DNA of 64,000 bases from positions 43,595,152 through 43,659,151 of the forward strand of contig NC_088865.1 of NCBI RefSeq assembly GCF_032884065.1. Direction: 5' to 3'. This document shows, one piece after another, positions 1 through 9,122 of this stretch. This DNA comes from Artemia franciscana (lineage: Eukaryota; Arthropoda; Branchiopoda; Anostraca; Artemiidae). The first letter of the stretch is position 1. Each line of letters starts with the position of its first letter. A model generated the notes under the pieces. That model was not told where the DNA came from and did no database searches. It saw only the letters and a program-made list of their open reading frames with translations. The translations under genes were made by a program, and so were the position numbers.

Positions 1-347
1 GACATAGTCCCGATTTGAACATATCTACTCAATCTATAATCATCGACTGGGCTGTACCTGAATGCCGGGCGAAAATTTTCAGGTTGCTTTTGTGATTCCT
101 CGGCACGCTTTCTTTTGGTGATTTCTCTTTGAGACGCAAGCCTGTTTTCACGCTGTTGTTGTAATTCCTCGGCATGCTTTCTTTTCATACTTTCTCTATT
201 AGCCGCAAGCCGGTTTTCACGCTGTTGTTGTGATTCCTCGGCACGCGTTCTTTTCTTACTTTCTCGATTAGCCGCAAGCCTTTTGGCATAGACTCTTTGA
301 GCAGCTTCCTCGGCTGTTTCTTCTGCCATTGTAGGTTCTTCTGTCAT
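1..347 (-). CDS. Helitron Rep-helicase, N-terminal fragment (partial)
   Basis: An open frame of 115 codons starts at an ATG at 347-345 and stays open to the window edge. It encodes MTEEPTMAEETAEEAAQRVY, then about three 23-residue units of the type RLAANRESKKRTRAEESQQQ, then the conserved block SPVDDYRLSRYVQIGTM. That block matches residues about 148-164 of the full-length protein starting at 2178. The repeat units are highly charged with KKRKR-like basic clusters, plausibly nuclear localisation signals. Frame and start are secure because the same start module recurs in the other copies. Whether the gene is intact cannot be told, as the nuclease and helicase parts lie outside. Confidence 0.8.
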   Translation of the reverse strand, partial: MTEEPTMAEETAEEAAQRVYAKRLAANRESKKRTRAEESQQQRENRLAANRESMKRKHAEELQQQRENRLASQREITKRKRAEESQKQPENFRPAFRYSPVDDYRLSRYVQIGTM

Positions 348-549
348 TTTAAGATCTTCATTAAAAATTTCTCTTTGAAAGGCCTTCTTATATACTTATA
401 ATGACGTCATATACAAAGCCTTTGACGTCATAACAAACATGATGTTAGTCGACAAACAACTTCATGACCGCATAATGCTCAATCCTTATAATGACGTCAA
501 TTGACAAACATGACGTCAGTCGACACACAAAAAACTTATTTTTATATAT

Positions 550-554
<5 letters not shown>
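348..554 (-). promoter_or_regulatory. Helitron 5' leader with TGACGTCA palindromes
   Basis: Between the element's 5' terminus and the start codon lie several perfect 8-bp palindromes TGACGTCA (near 401, 491, 511) and near matches, alternating with GTCGAC. TGACGTCA is the consensus CRE/ATF site. The same arrangement occurs at every other Helitron 5' end in the window. A promoter role is inferred. Confidence 0.5.
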
Positions 555-605
<51 letters not shown>

Positions 606-614
606 ATATATATA
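555..614. repeat. (TA)n microsatellite between two Helitrons
   Basis: An almost pure TA run separates the 5' end of one minus-strand Helitron from the 3' end (CTAG followed by T) of the next. Helitrons insert between A and T, so TA runs are natural targets. Confidence 0.9.
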
Positions 615-794
615 CTAGCTATTGGGGTGGCGCTTCGCGCCACCCCAACACCTAGTTGGTGAGGGCGCTTCGCGCCCCCCCCCAAGCCCCCCCGCACACG
701 TAAGTCGTTACGCGCCATATATGTTACGCGCCATTGTAGTTGTGTCCCTATGTCCCACCTGTGAATATAGATGGATATATATATATATATGTTT

Positions 795-996
795 TTAACT
801 ACGTAAAACTTGCGAATATACAACATTCTTTGCTGTCCCATTGTCTGTGCATATAAATAGATTGTCAGGTTTACCGACTCTTGAACATGCAACATATAAT
901 GGTCCATGAGAAAACAATCCATATTCAGATCTATACCTCATGATTCTAATGATTGCCCTTGAGCTTTGTTGATGGTGATTGCTAATCGACAATTCC
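795..996 (-). pseudogene. Helitron helicase C-terminal fragment
   Basis: The translation ends in [20 protein letters not shown] and [11 protein letters not shown], the same C-terminus as the full-length helicase ending at 6754. The stretch before it, with ITINKAQGQSLE, is out of frame because of a small deletion near 940. It is a remnant of about 65 residues and cannot act alone. Confidence 0.8.
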
Positions 997-1460
997 CTGT
1001 GTCACCATCGTCATTTATATATCCCCCTGAGCCCCCCGGCGTCCCTGTTGTAGTTGTGTCCCTGTGTCCCGGTCGCCATTTATATTCCATGTGTCCCGGT
1101 CGTCATTTGTGTCCCGGTGTCCCAGTCTGTGATTTCTCTTTGAGGGTCCCGGGCTTCATTTATATTCCTTGTGTCCCGGTGTCCCGGTCGTCATTTGTGT
1201 CCCGGTCTGTATATACATTCGTTTTTGAATTGGTCTTTTTTTTAGGTTTTAGTTTTTTACCTTTTTTTAGTTTTTTTAGTTATACCTCATGATTCTAATG
1301 ATTGCCCTTGAGCTTTGTTGATGGTGATTGCTAATCGAACATTCCCTGTGTCCCCGTCGTCATTTATATATCCCCCTGTGCCCCCCAGCGTCCCCGTTGT
1401 AGTTGTGTCCCTGTGTCCCGGTCGTCATTTATATTCCCTGTGTCCCGGTATAAATTTTTG
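932..1460 (-). repeat. 349-bp tandem duplication containing GGGACAC minisatellite
   Basis: The segment beginning TATACCTCATGATTC at 932 recurs at 1281, with a shorter third piece near 1770. Each copy pairs a helicase scrap (the reverse complement of ATTAGCAATCACCATCAACA) with degenerate tandem copies of a roughly 27-36 bp unit. On the plus strand the unit reads GTCCCGGTCGTCATTTATAT followed by TCCCTGT. Confidence 0.75.
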
Positions 1461-1740
1461 TATTTTCCCCTTTTTTCTTTTTAGTTTTTTTTGGGTTTTT
1501 ACTTTTTTTTTAGTTTTTTTAGTTTTTTTTCTTTTTTCTTTTTATTTTTTTTTATTTTTTTTAGTTTTGTTTTTCTCCTTTATTTTTCATTTTTTTCCTT
1601 TTTTATTTTTTTCTTTTTTAGTTTTTTTAGCTTTTTAGCTTTTTTAGTGTTTTTATTAGTTTTTAGTTTTTGTTTTCTTTTTAGTTTTTTTGTAGTTTTT
1701 ACCTTTTTTAGTTTTTTAATTTTTTTTACTTATGTCCTGG
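1215..1740. repeat. T-rich low-complexity tracts
   Basis: Long runs of T are broken by short AG, AC and C steps, with a recurrent TTTTTAGTTTTTTACCTTTT pattern. Similar tracts lie at 19575-19640, next to a tRNA-like sequence, and at 20020-20085. On the opposite strand they are A-rich, like SINE or retroposon tails. Phe/Ser-rich open frames here are compositional. Confidence 0.7.
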
Positions 1741-2039
1741 TCGTCATTTATACTCCCTGTGTCCCGGTGCTTTGTTGATGGTGATTGCTAATCGAACATT
1801 CCTTGTGTCCCGGTCGCTTTCTCTTTGAGTGTCCCGGTCGTCATTTATATTCCCTATGTGCCGGCGTCCCGGTCGTCATTTGTGTCCCGATGTCCCGGTC
1901 TGTAATTTCGTCAGTCAAAACATGACGTCAGTCGACACAGAAACATGACGTCACCTGACAGACAGACACACAGACAGACAACTTATTTTTATATATATAT
2001 AGATATACATATCTTCTATATATATAAAAATAAGTTGTC

Positions 2040-2177
2040 TGTCTGTGTGTCTATCTGTCAGGTGACGTCATGTTTCTGTGTCGACTGACGTCATGAAGTT
2101 AGTTGTCGTCATTTTTGCTATGACGGTGACGTCATTAAAGACATTTAAGACATATATATTCACGTAGAAATCTATTA
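2040..2177 (+). promoter_or_regulatory. Helitron 5' leader with three TGACGTCA sites
   Basis: TGACGTCA occurs near 2064, 2087 and 2129, just upstream of the Rep-helicase start. The inverted neighbour has two more (near 1921 and 1943), so the head-to-head junction forms a symmetric cluster. Regulatory use is inferred from the motif alone. Confidence 0.5.
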
Positions 2178-5100
2178 ATGTTTAAGTTTAAAATGACTGA
2201 TGAACTTACAATGGCAAAAGCCGATGAAGATGCTCAAAGAGTCTATGCCAAAAAACTTGCTGCTGATAGAGAAAGTCAGAAAAGAAAGCGTGCCGAGGAA
2301 TCAAAAGAACAGCAAGGAAACAGGCTTGAGGCTGATAGAGAAAGAAAGAACAGAAAGCGTGCCGAGGAACTACCAGAGCAACGCGAAAGCAGACTTGCTG
2401 CTAAAAGAGAAAGTGAAAAAATAAGGCGTGCCGAGGAATCACAAAAACAGCAAGAAATCAGGCTTGCTGCTGATAGAGAAAGCAAGAAAAGAAAGCGTGC
2501 CGAGGAATCACAAGAACAGCAAGAAATCAGGCTTGCTGCTGATAGAGAAAGTAAGAAAAGAAAGCGTGCCGAGGAATCAGAGCAACCTGAAAGTTATCGC
2601 CTGGCATTCAGGAACAGCCCAGTCGATGATTATAGCTTGAGTAGGTGTGTTCAAATCGGGACAATGTCTAAAATTTGTCCCTATTGCAAGGCCTTGAAAT
2701 TCAATGGTGAAACAATGGGAATGTGTTGCGCCTCAGGAAAAGTTAAACTTCCTCTATTGGCTGCACCACCAGAGCCATTGAAGACTTTCCTTACTGGAAC
2801 TACGTCAGAATCTAAGCGTTTTTTGTCACAAATCAGAAAATTCAACTCATGTTTCCAAATGACGTCGTTTGGAGCCCAAATCGAAAATCCAGATCAATTT
2901 ATGTCTACTTTCAAAGTAAAAGGGCAAATTTATCATAGAGCAGGGTCCCTTCTACCATTCTCAGGCGAGAATCATAAATTTTTACAATTGTACTTCATCA
3001 GTGATAGAAATTCTGAATTGAATGCACGTTGCGAAATTTCTCCCAACTTTGAAAGGACAATCGTTTCCCAATTGCAACATCTTTTCCACGAAAATAATAA
3101 TTTAGTGCGTCTGTTCAAAACAGCCATCGATTTGATGCCTACTGATACGCATAAAATTGTTATTTCCGCTGACAAAACGCCTCCTGGCCAACATGTGCGT
3201 AGATACAATGCTCCAACTATCGACGAAGTGGCAATCGTTATGGTCGGTGATCAGTTTTTACCTCGAGATATTATTCTTCATAAGCGAAACGCTCAGTTGT
3301 TAAGAATTGCTGAAACTCATCGATGCTACGATGCCCTACAATATCCTATCATTTCTTGGGATGGAGCCGACGGCTATCACTTTAGTATTAAATTGATGAA
3401 TCCAGCCACTAACAAAGAAATGAATAAGAAATGCAGTGCAATGCATTATTATTCCTATAGACTAATGATTCGGCAGGATGAAGAAAATTATATTTTAAAA
3501 TGCCGTGAATTGTTTCACCAATTTGTCGTTGATATATATGCTAAAATTGAATCAGAACGTTTGCTATATATCCGCCTGAATCAGACCAAGCTCCGCTTTG
3601 AACAATACATTCATTTGCGAGATGCAGTTATAAATGACGGTAATACCACAAACGTTGGAAGATTAACAATTTTACCTTCGTCATATGCTGGCAGTCCCCG
3701 TCATATGCATGAATATACTCAAGATGCTATTGTGTATGTTCATCTCTATGGTCGTCCAGATTTATTTATTACATTTACATGTAATCAATCTTGGGACGAG
3801 ATACTGCAGCTTTTACTTCAAGGACAATCGGCGGTTCATAGGCATGACATTACGGCCCGTGTCTTCCGCCAAAAGTTGAAATCACTGACAAACTACATAG
3901 TACAACTTGAACTGTTTGGGTCAGTGCGATGCTGGATGTACTCAGTGGAATGGCAAAAACGAGGTTTGCCACACGCACATATACTAATCTGGCTACATAA
4001 AAAAATTACTTCGAACGAAATTGATGATGTGATTTCCGCTGAAATACCTGATAAAAATGTCGATAAGGGGTTACATGATATTATTGTAAAAAATATGATA
4101 CATGGACCTTGCGGTGCACTGAACGAAAATTCACCATGCATGGCCAAAGGATGGTGCACAAAGCAATATCCTCGATTTTTAGTATCCAACACAATTACTG
4201 GCAATGATGGTTACCCACAATATAGAAGAAGGTCTACTGAAGATGGCGGTAAAACAGCAATAATAAAGAAGCGTAACGGTACCACCATCGAAGTAGATAA
4301 CCAGTGGGTTGTTCCATATTCCCCATTATTATCAAAAACATTTAATGCACACATAAACGTTGAATACTGTAACTCCGTAAAGGCAATCAAATACATATGT
4401 AAATACGTCAACAAAGGCAGTGACATGGCAGTTTTTGGCTTGCAGCCCGAAATCAAAGATTTCGACGAAATCGTACAATATCAGGCTGGAAGATACATAA
4501 GCAGTAATGAAGCTGTTTGGCGAATTCTTTCATTTCCGATACATGAACGTAGTCCAGCTGTTGTTCACTTAGCGGTACATTTACAGAATGGTCAACGTGT
4601 TTATTTCTCGGAAACCAACGTGCAACAAAGAGCCCTGAATCCACCGGATACAAAATTAACAGCTTTTTTTTCGCTTTGCAAAAATGATTCTTTTGCAAAA
4701 CAGCTGCTGTATACTGAAGTGCCTTCGTATTACACGTGGAATACTAAAAATAAAGTATTTGAACGTCGAAAACAGGGTAAGTCAGTCGACGGCCAACCTA
4801 CCATCTTCAAAGATACCACGATAGGAAGACTCTACACCGTTCACCCCAATCAACATGAATACTTCTTTCTACGCCTGCTTTTGGTGAATGTACCCGGTCC
4901 GACATCCGTTGAGTATTTGAGAACTGTAAACGGTACTATACATGACACTTACCGTAGTGCATGCCAAGCTCTGAATTTATTGGAGAATGACCAACACTGG
5001 GATAACCACATCAATGACGCGTGCGAAACGTCAACCCCAAGTCAAATTCGTGCATTGTTTGGCATCATTTTAACAACTTGCTCTCCATCAGCTCCTACAG

Positions 5101-6143
5101 AGTTATGGGAAAAATATAAGTCAAAAATGTCCGAAGATATACTCCATCGAAAACAGTTAGAGACGTCAGATATGACTTTTGATTTTACATCAGAAATTTA
5201 TAACTACACTTTAGTTATTATAGAAGATTTGTGCGTACGTATGGCAGACAAACCTCTTCAGGATTTGGGAATGCCTTCACCTAACCGTATCGCTGCTGTT
5301 TCGACATGTGTAGAATTGGATCGTGAACAAAGTTACAGTACGAGTGATCTATTGTCGTATGTACAAAATAACATTTCCAAGTTAACGTCGGAACAAAAAG
5401 ACATTTATGATACGATAATGCATTGTGTCGATAACAACGTTGGAGAAATTTTCTTTTTGGATGCGCCAGGAGGTACTGGTAAAACGTTTGTGATAAAACT
5501 GATTCTGGCATCAATTCGATCAAAAAATGATATAGCGTTGGCAATTGCGTCGTCCGGAATAGCCGCAACATTGCTGCCTGGTGGAAGAACTGCTCATTCC
5601 GCTTTGAAATTGCCTCTGAATTTGCATTCTACAGAAACTCCCACGTGCAATAATTCCAAATCATTTGGGATGGGTAAAGTATTGCAGCAATGCAAACTTA
5701 TTATTTGGGATGAGTGCACAATGGCACACAAAAAATCGCTCGAGGCTCTGGATCAATGCTTGAAAGATTTGAGAGGGAAGTCGAAACCCTTTGGCAGCAC
5801 ATTAATATTGCTTGCGGGAGATTTCAGGCAAACATTACCTATAATACCTAGATCAACTCCTGCAGACGAAATGAATGCTTGCCTGAGAAATTCTAATTTA
5901 TGGGCACACGTAAAAATATTAAAATTAACTACAAATATGCGTGTCCGATTGCAAAACGATGACTCTGGTCAAACATTTTCAGATCAATTGCTGGCAATTG
6001 GAAACGGAAAGCTCCCAGTAGACTCAATTTCAGGACGTATACAACTACCCGCTGATTTCTGTAATTTAGTGACGTCCAAAAATGAATTGATTGAAAAAGT
6101 ATTTCCGAATATTCTAAAAAATTATAAAATAATAAATGGCTAA
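2178..6143 (+). CDS. Helitron Rep-helicase (main part, before frameshift)
   Basis: A 1321-residue frame. Residues 22-143 are five 23-residue charged repeats with KKRKR clusters. A zinc-finger-like CPYC...MCC follows at 167-184. The Rep (HUH) nuclease has GLPHAH with H599 and H601, and the paired tyrosines Y739 and Y743 in KYICKYVNKG. A PIF1-like SF1 helicase follows, with Walker A GGTGKT at 1098-1103 and Walker B WDE at 1177-1179. In Helitrons the HUH tyrosines nick and join single strands and the helicase unwinds during rolling-circle transposition. The first ATG is at 2178; the ATG at 2193 (MTDELT) matches the conserved start of other copies and may be the real one. The frame ends early at TAA 6141-6143. 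Moving one base back restores the family sequence WLSERAILAPKN at 6137. Confidence 0.92.
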   Translation: MFKFKMTDELTMAKADEDAQRVYAKKLAADRESQKRKRAEESKEQQGNRLEADRERKNRKRAEELPEQRESRLAAKRESEKIRRAEESQKQQEIRLAADRESKKRKRAEESQEQQEIRLAADRESKKRKRAEESEQPESYRLAFRNSPVDDYSLSRCVQIGTMSKICPYCKALKFNGETMGMCCASGKVKLPLLAAPPEPLKTFLTGTTSESKRFLSQIRKFNSCFQMTSFGAQIENPDQFMSTFKVKGQIYHRAGSLLPFSGENHKFLQLYFISDRNSELNARCEISPNFERTIVSQLQHLFHENNNLVRLFKTAIDLMPTDTHKIVISADKTPPGQHVRRYNAPTIDEVAIVMVGDQFLPRDIILHKRNAQLLRIAETHRCYDALQYPIISWDGADGYHFSIKLMNPATNKEMNKKCSAMHYYSYRLMIRQDEENYILKCRELFHQFVVDIYAKIESERLLYIRLNQTKLRFEQYIHLRDAVINDGNTTNVGRLTILPSSYAGSPRHMHEYTQDAIVYVHLYGRPDLFITFTCNQSWDEILQLLLQGQSAVHRHDITARVFRQKLKSLTNYIVQLELFGSVRCWMYSVEWQKRGLPHAHILIWLHKKITSNEIDDVISAEIPDKNVDKGLHDIIVKNMIHGPCGALNENSPCMAKGWCTKQYPRFLVSNTITGNDGYPQYRRRSTEDGGKTAIIKKRNGTTIEVDNQWVVPYSPLLSKTFNAHINVEYCNSVKAIKYICKYVNKGSDMAVFGLQPEIKDFDEIVQYQAGRYISSNEAVWRILSFPIHERSPAVVHLAVHLQNGQRVYFSETNVQQRALNPPDTKLTAFFSLCKNDSFAKQLLYTEVPSYYTWNTKNKVFERRKQGKSVDGQPTIFKDTTIGRLYTVHPNQHEYFFLRLLLVNVPGPTSVEYLRTVNGTIHDTYRSACQALNLLENDQHWDNHINDACETSTPSQIRALFGIILTTCSPSAPTELWEKYKSKMSEDILHRKQLETSDMTFDFTSEIYNYTLVIIEDLCVRMADKPLQDLGMPSPNRIAAVSTCVELDREQSYSTSDLLSYVQNNISKLTSEQKDIYDTIMHCVDNNVGEIFFLDAPGGTGKTFVIKLILASIRSKNDIALAIASSGIAATLLPGGRTAHSALKLPLNLHSTETPTCNNSKSFGMGKVLQQCKLIIWDECTMAHKKSLEALDQCLKDLRGKSKPFGSTLILLAGDFRQTLPIIPRSTPADEMNACLRNSNLWAHVKILKLTTNMRVRLQNDDSGQTFSDQLLAIGNGKLPVDSISGRIQLPADFCNLVTSKNELIEKVFPNILKNYKIING

Positions 6144-6754
6144 GTGAAAGAGCGATTCTCGCACCCAAAAATATAGACGTCCATGAAATCAACAATACTG
6201 TTTTGACCAAGATTCGAGACCAGGCAGTCCTTTACAAGTCAGTCGACACAGTTTTGGAACCAAATGAAGCGGTTAATTATCCATCTGAATTTTTAAATTC
6301 CATAGATCTTTCAGGGTTTCCACCACACGTGCTACAACTAAAAATAGGCGTACCAATAATAATTTTAAGAAATATCAACCCACCAAAGCTTTGCAATGGC
6401 ACGCGACTTGCCGTAAAAAAAAAAACAATGGAAAACCTAATAGAGGCCACAATCTTGACAGGGCCTTTTGAGGGTGAGGCTGTTCTTATTCGTCGCATTC
6501 CCATGATTCCAACGGATCTGCCTTTTCAATTTAAAAGATTGCAATTCCCAATTCGATTAGCATTTGCAATCAGCATTAACAAAGCTCAAGGTCAATCATT
6601 AGAAAAATGTGGTATAGATCTTAATACTGATTGTTTTTCCCATGGACAATTGTACGTTGCATGTTCGAGGGTCGGTAAACCTGACAATCTATTTATATGC
6701 AGCGACAATTGGACAGCGAAGAATGTTGTATATTCGCAAGTTTTACGCAGTTAA
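6137..6754 (+). CDS. Helitron Rep-helicase, C-terminal part after frameshift
   Basis: This continues the helicase in the shifted frame, from TGG at 6137 through FSGFPPHVLQLKIGVPIIIL-like sequence, NGTRLAVKKKTME, and the late helicase motifs INKAQGQSLEKCGIDLN and [15 protein letters not shown], to a stop after SQVLRS at 6754. With the upstream part the protein would be about 1525 residues, a normal size for an animal Helitron protein. Only this one shift interrupts it. An ATG-initiated product from 6203 is possible but would lack the ATPase core. An 11-A run at 6415-6425 stays in frame here but is one base shorter in the second copy. Confidence 0.85.
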   Translation, partial: WLSERAILAPKNIDVHEINNTVLTKIRDQAVLYKSVDTVLEPNEAVNYPSEFLNSIDLSGFPPHVLQLKIGVPIIILRNINPPKLCNGTRLAVKKKTMENLIEATILTGPFEGEAVLIRRIPMIPTDLPFQFKRLQFPIRLAFAISINKAQGQSLEKCGIDLNTDCFSHGQLYVACSRVGKPDNLFICSDNWTAKNVVYSQVLRS

Positions 6755-6931
6755 TTTGTATTGTATCTATCTATCTATCTATCTATATAAAAACGAGTTG
6801 TGTGTATGCATGTTTGTTTGTTTGTAAAAAGAGCGTTTGCATATGACGTCATTATTAGTACATACGGCTTTGTATATGCACAGACAATGGGAAAGCCAAG
6901 AATGTTGTATATTCGCAATTTTTACGTAGTT

Positions 6932-7098
6932 TAACTCCTGCAGACGAAATGAATGCTTGCCTGAAAAATTCTAATTTATGGGCACACGTAAAAATATTAA
7001 AATTAACTACAAATATGCGTGTCCGATTGCAAAACGATGACTCTGGTCAAACATTTTCAGATCAATTGCTGGCAATTGGAAACGGAAAGCTCCCAGTA
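6932..7098 (+). pseudogene. Internal helicase fragment flanked by 45-bp direct repeats
   Basis: These 167 bases repeat helicase sequence from 5853-6022 (MNACLxNSNLWAHVKILKL to GNGKLPV) nearly unchanged. Both sides carry the same 45-base sequence, starting TGGGAAAGCCAAGAATG and ending TACGTAGTTT (about 6886-6931 and 7099-7145). It is a captured patch, not a gene. Confidence 0.85.
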
Positions 7099-7146
7099 GT
7101 GGGAAAGCCAAGAATGTTGTATATTCGCAATTTTTACGTAGTTTGA

Positions 7147-7436
<290 letters not shown>

Positions 7437-7570
7437 TTGTTTGTGTACTGACGTCATTTTTGTCGACTGTCGACTGACGTCATTATACCGTCATGAAGTT
7501 GTTTCTCGACTGATGTCATGTTTGTCGACTGTATATGACGTAATTTTAAGTATATAGGAAGGCCTCTCAA

Positions 7571-8185
7571 AGAGAAATTTTTAATATAGATCTTAAAATG
7601 ACCGAAGAAACAGCAAAGGAAGCTGCTCAAAGAGTTAGTTCAAAGAGAAATTTTAATATAAATCCTACAATGGTAGAAGAAACAGCCGAAGAAGCTGCTC
7701 AAAGAGTTAATTGAAAGAGAAATTTTAGTGTAAATCCTACAATGGCAGATAAAACAGCCGAGGATGCTGCTCAAAGAGTTAATTCCAAAAGGCTTGCGGC
7801 TAAAGAACGCAAAACCGCGCAGTTAGATGAAAATCAGCCTGGACAGCAAGAATCAAAACATATCAAAAGTGAAAATGATAGTGATAATGATTGGGTTTGG
7901 GATTTTGACTTGGATAAGGTCACCAATACCTACCAGATTTTAGTTAAAAAAACAAAGGTTTGGCGAAATGTATTTCATAGTGCCGAAAGACAAGCCACGG
8001 TAAAACAAACCAAACAACTTGAAAGTGATACCGATGATTGAAAAAAATTCGTTGAAAGGACTATCAAAATGGCAGAAGAAACAGCCGAGGAAGCTGCTCA
8101 AAGAGTTTATTCAAAGAGAAATTTTAGCATAAATCCTACAATGGCAGTAGAAATAGCCGAGGAAGCGACTCAAAGAGTTAATGCC
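7571..8185 (+). repeat. Tandem translation-start modules (about 70 bp, five partial copies)
   Basis: The module CAAAGAGAAATTTTAATATA, then ATCCTACAATGG and a frame reading (V/A)EETAEEAAQRVN, occurs near 7571, 7640, 7716, 8044 and 8114. Each copy carries leader plus start codon. The first gives a 38-residue frame, 7598-7714. Confidence 0.75.
7742..8041 (+). CDS. Small acidic Helitron-associated ORF, unknown function
   Basis: The 99-residue frame begins MADKTAEDAAQRVNSKRLAA, the conserved Helitron start module. It then leaves the 23-residue repeat pattern for KERKTAQLDENQPGQQ, an acidic stretch SENDSDNDWVWDFDLDKV and YQILVKKTKVWRNVFHS. An identical copy is at 17555-17854, and a relative at 20081-20431 shares the core DWVWD(F/L)DLDKV. 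I recognise no domain. Differences from the relative are mostly amino-acid changing, so purifying selection is not evident. It may be a drifting by-product of recombination in the Helitron N-terminus. Confidence 0.45.
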   Translation: MADKTAEDAAQRVNSKRLAAKERKTAQLDENQPGQQESKHIKSENDSDNDWVWDFDLDKVTNTYQILVKKTKVWRNVFHSAERQATVKQTKQLESDTDD

Positions 8186-8385
8186 AAAAGGCTTGCGGCT
8201 AAAAGAGAAAGTTAGAAAAGAAAGCGTGCCGATAAAAACAGGCTTGAGGCTCAAAGAGAAATTACCAAAAAAATCATGCCGAGGAATCACAAGAACAACG
8301 TGAAAACAGGATTGCGGCTCAAAGAGATAATACCAAAAGAAAGCGTCCCGAGGAATCACCACCAGAGCCATTGAAGACTTTAAGA
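8042..8385 (+). pseudogene. Degenerate Helitron N-terminal repeats
   Basis: Start modules and pieces of the AAKRESKKRKRAEES-type repeat are recognisable in all three frames, broken by stops such as AGTTAG at 8210. No usable frame remains. Confidence 0.7.
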
Positions 8386-8680
8386 CTTACGGACCGGGAC
8401 ACCGTGACACAAGGAATATAAATGACGACCGGGACACTCAAAGAGAAATTACAGACTGGGACACCGGGACACAAATGACGACCGGGACACAGGGAATATA
8501 AGTGACGACCGGGACACTCAAAGAGAAATTACAGACTGAGACACCGGGACACAAATGACGACCAGGACACAGGGAACATAAATGACGACCGGAACACAGG
8601 GACACAACTACAACGGGGACGCCGGAAGGGAACAGGGGGGATATATAAATGACGACAGGGACGCAGGGAACATTCGATTA
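8386..8680 (+). repeat. GGGACAC-type minisatellite
   Basis: Degenerate tandem units of ATGACGACCGGGACACAGGG plus AATATAA alternate with ACTCAAAGAGAAATTACAGA plus CTGGGACACCGGGACACAA. One unit contains CAGGGACACAACTACAA, which also stands in the Helitron 3' module, suggesting where the repeat came from. Confidence 0.8.
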
Positions 8681-8868
8681 GCAATCACCATCAACAAAGC
8701 TCAAGGGCAATCATTAGAAAAATGCGGTATAGATGTGAATTCGGATTTTTTTTTCCTATGGACAATTATATGTTGCATGTTCAAGAGTCGGTAAACCTTA
8801 CAATCTATTTATATGCATAGACAATGGGACAGCGAAGAATGTTGCATATTCGCAAGTTTTACGTAGTA
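8668..8868 (+). pseudogene. Helitron helicase C-terminal fragment, frameshifted
   Basis: IRLAITINKAQGQSLEKCGI matches the late helicase motif. A longer T run (near 8745-8754) shifts the frame before the LHVQESV region, so the C-terminus is read out of frame. About 65 codons remain. Confidence 0.75.
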
Positions 8869-8881
8869 AAAACATATATAA

Positions 8882-9045
8882 CTAGCTGTTGGGGTGGCGC
8901 TTCGCGCCAGCCCAACACCTAATTGGTGGGGGTGCTTCGCGCCCCCCCCCAAGCCCCCCCGCGCGCGTAAGTCGTTACGCGCCATATTAGTTACGCGCCA
9001 TTGTAGTGTGTCCCTATGTCCCACCTGTGAATATAGATATATATA

Positions 9046-9122
<77 letters not shown>

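Larger units (their letters stand above)
1..554 (-). mobile_element. Helitron, 5' part only (runs off the left edge)
   Basis: Reading leftward on the minus strand, the 5' terminus lies at about 554, where an A is followed by TC and an A+T stretch and then AAAAATAAG. This is the same 5' start seen at the other Helitrons here. A leader of about 200 bp with TGACGTCA palindromes leads into the N-terminal part of a Rep-helicase gene, which leaves the window at base 1. The rest of the element, including its 3' hairpin, is outside. Confidence 0.8.
615..2003 (-). mobile_element. Non-autonomous Helitron, minus strand
   Basis: The 3' end is CTAG at 618-615, preceded by a GC-rich hairpin (stem GGGGTGGCGC, loop GAA) and a second GC-rich stem. 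The 5' end is at 2003, where A/TC is followed by TATATATATATAAAAATAAG. Inside are a helicase C-terminal fragment, a GGGACAC-type minisatellite, T-rich tracts and a 5' leader with TGACGTCA sites. No complete gene is present. The termini follow Helitron rules (5' TC, 3' hairpin plus CTRR, insertion at AT). Confidence 0.75.

Noticed and set aside
1315-1778. Phe/Ser-rich open frames
   Set aside because: They come from T-rich low-complexity sequence with no start context, domain or conservation.
6114-6143. Programmed -1 frameshift at A AAA AAT in the Helitron gene
   Set aside because: A slip at that heptamer leads at once to TAA in the new frame (6125-6127); the shift has to happen later, where no standard slippery site is present.
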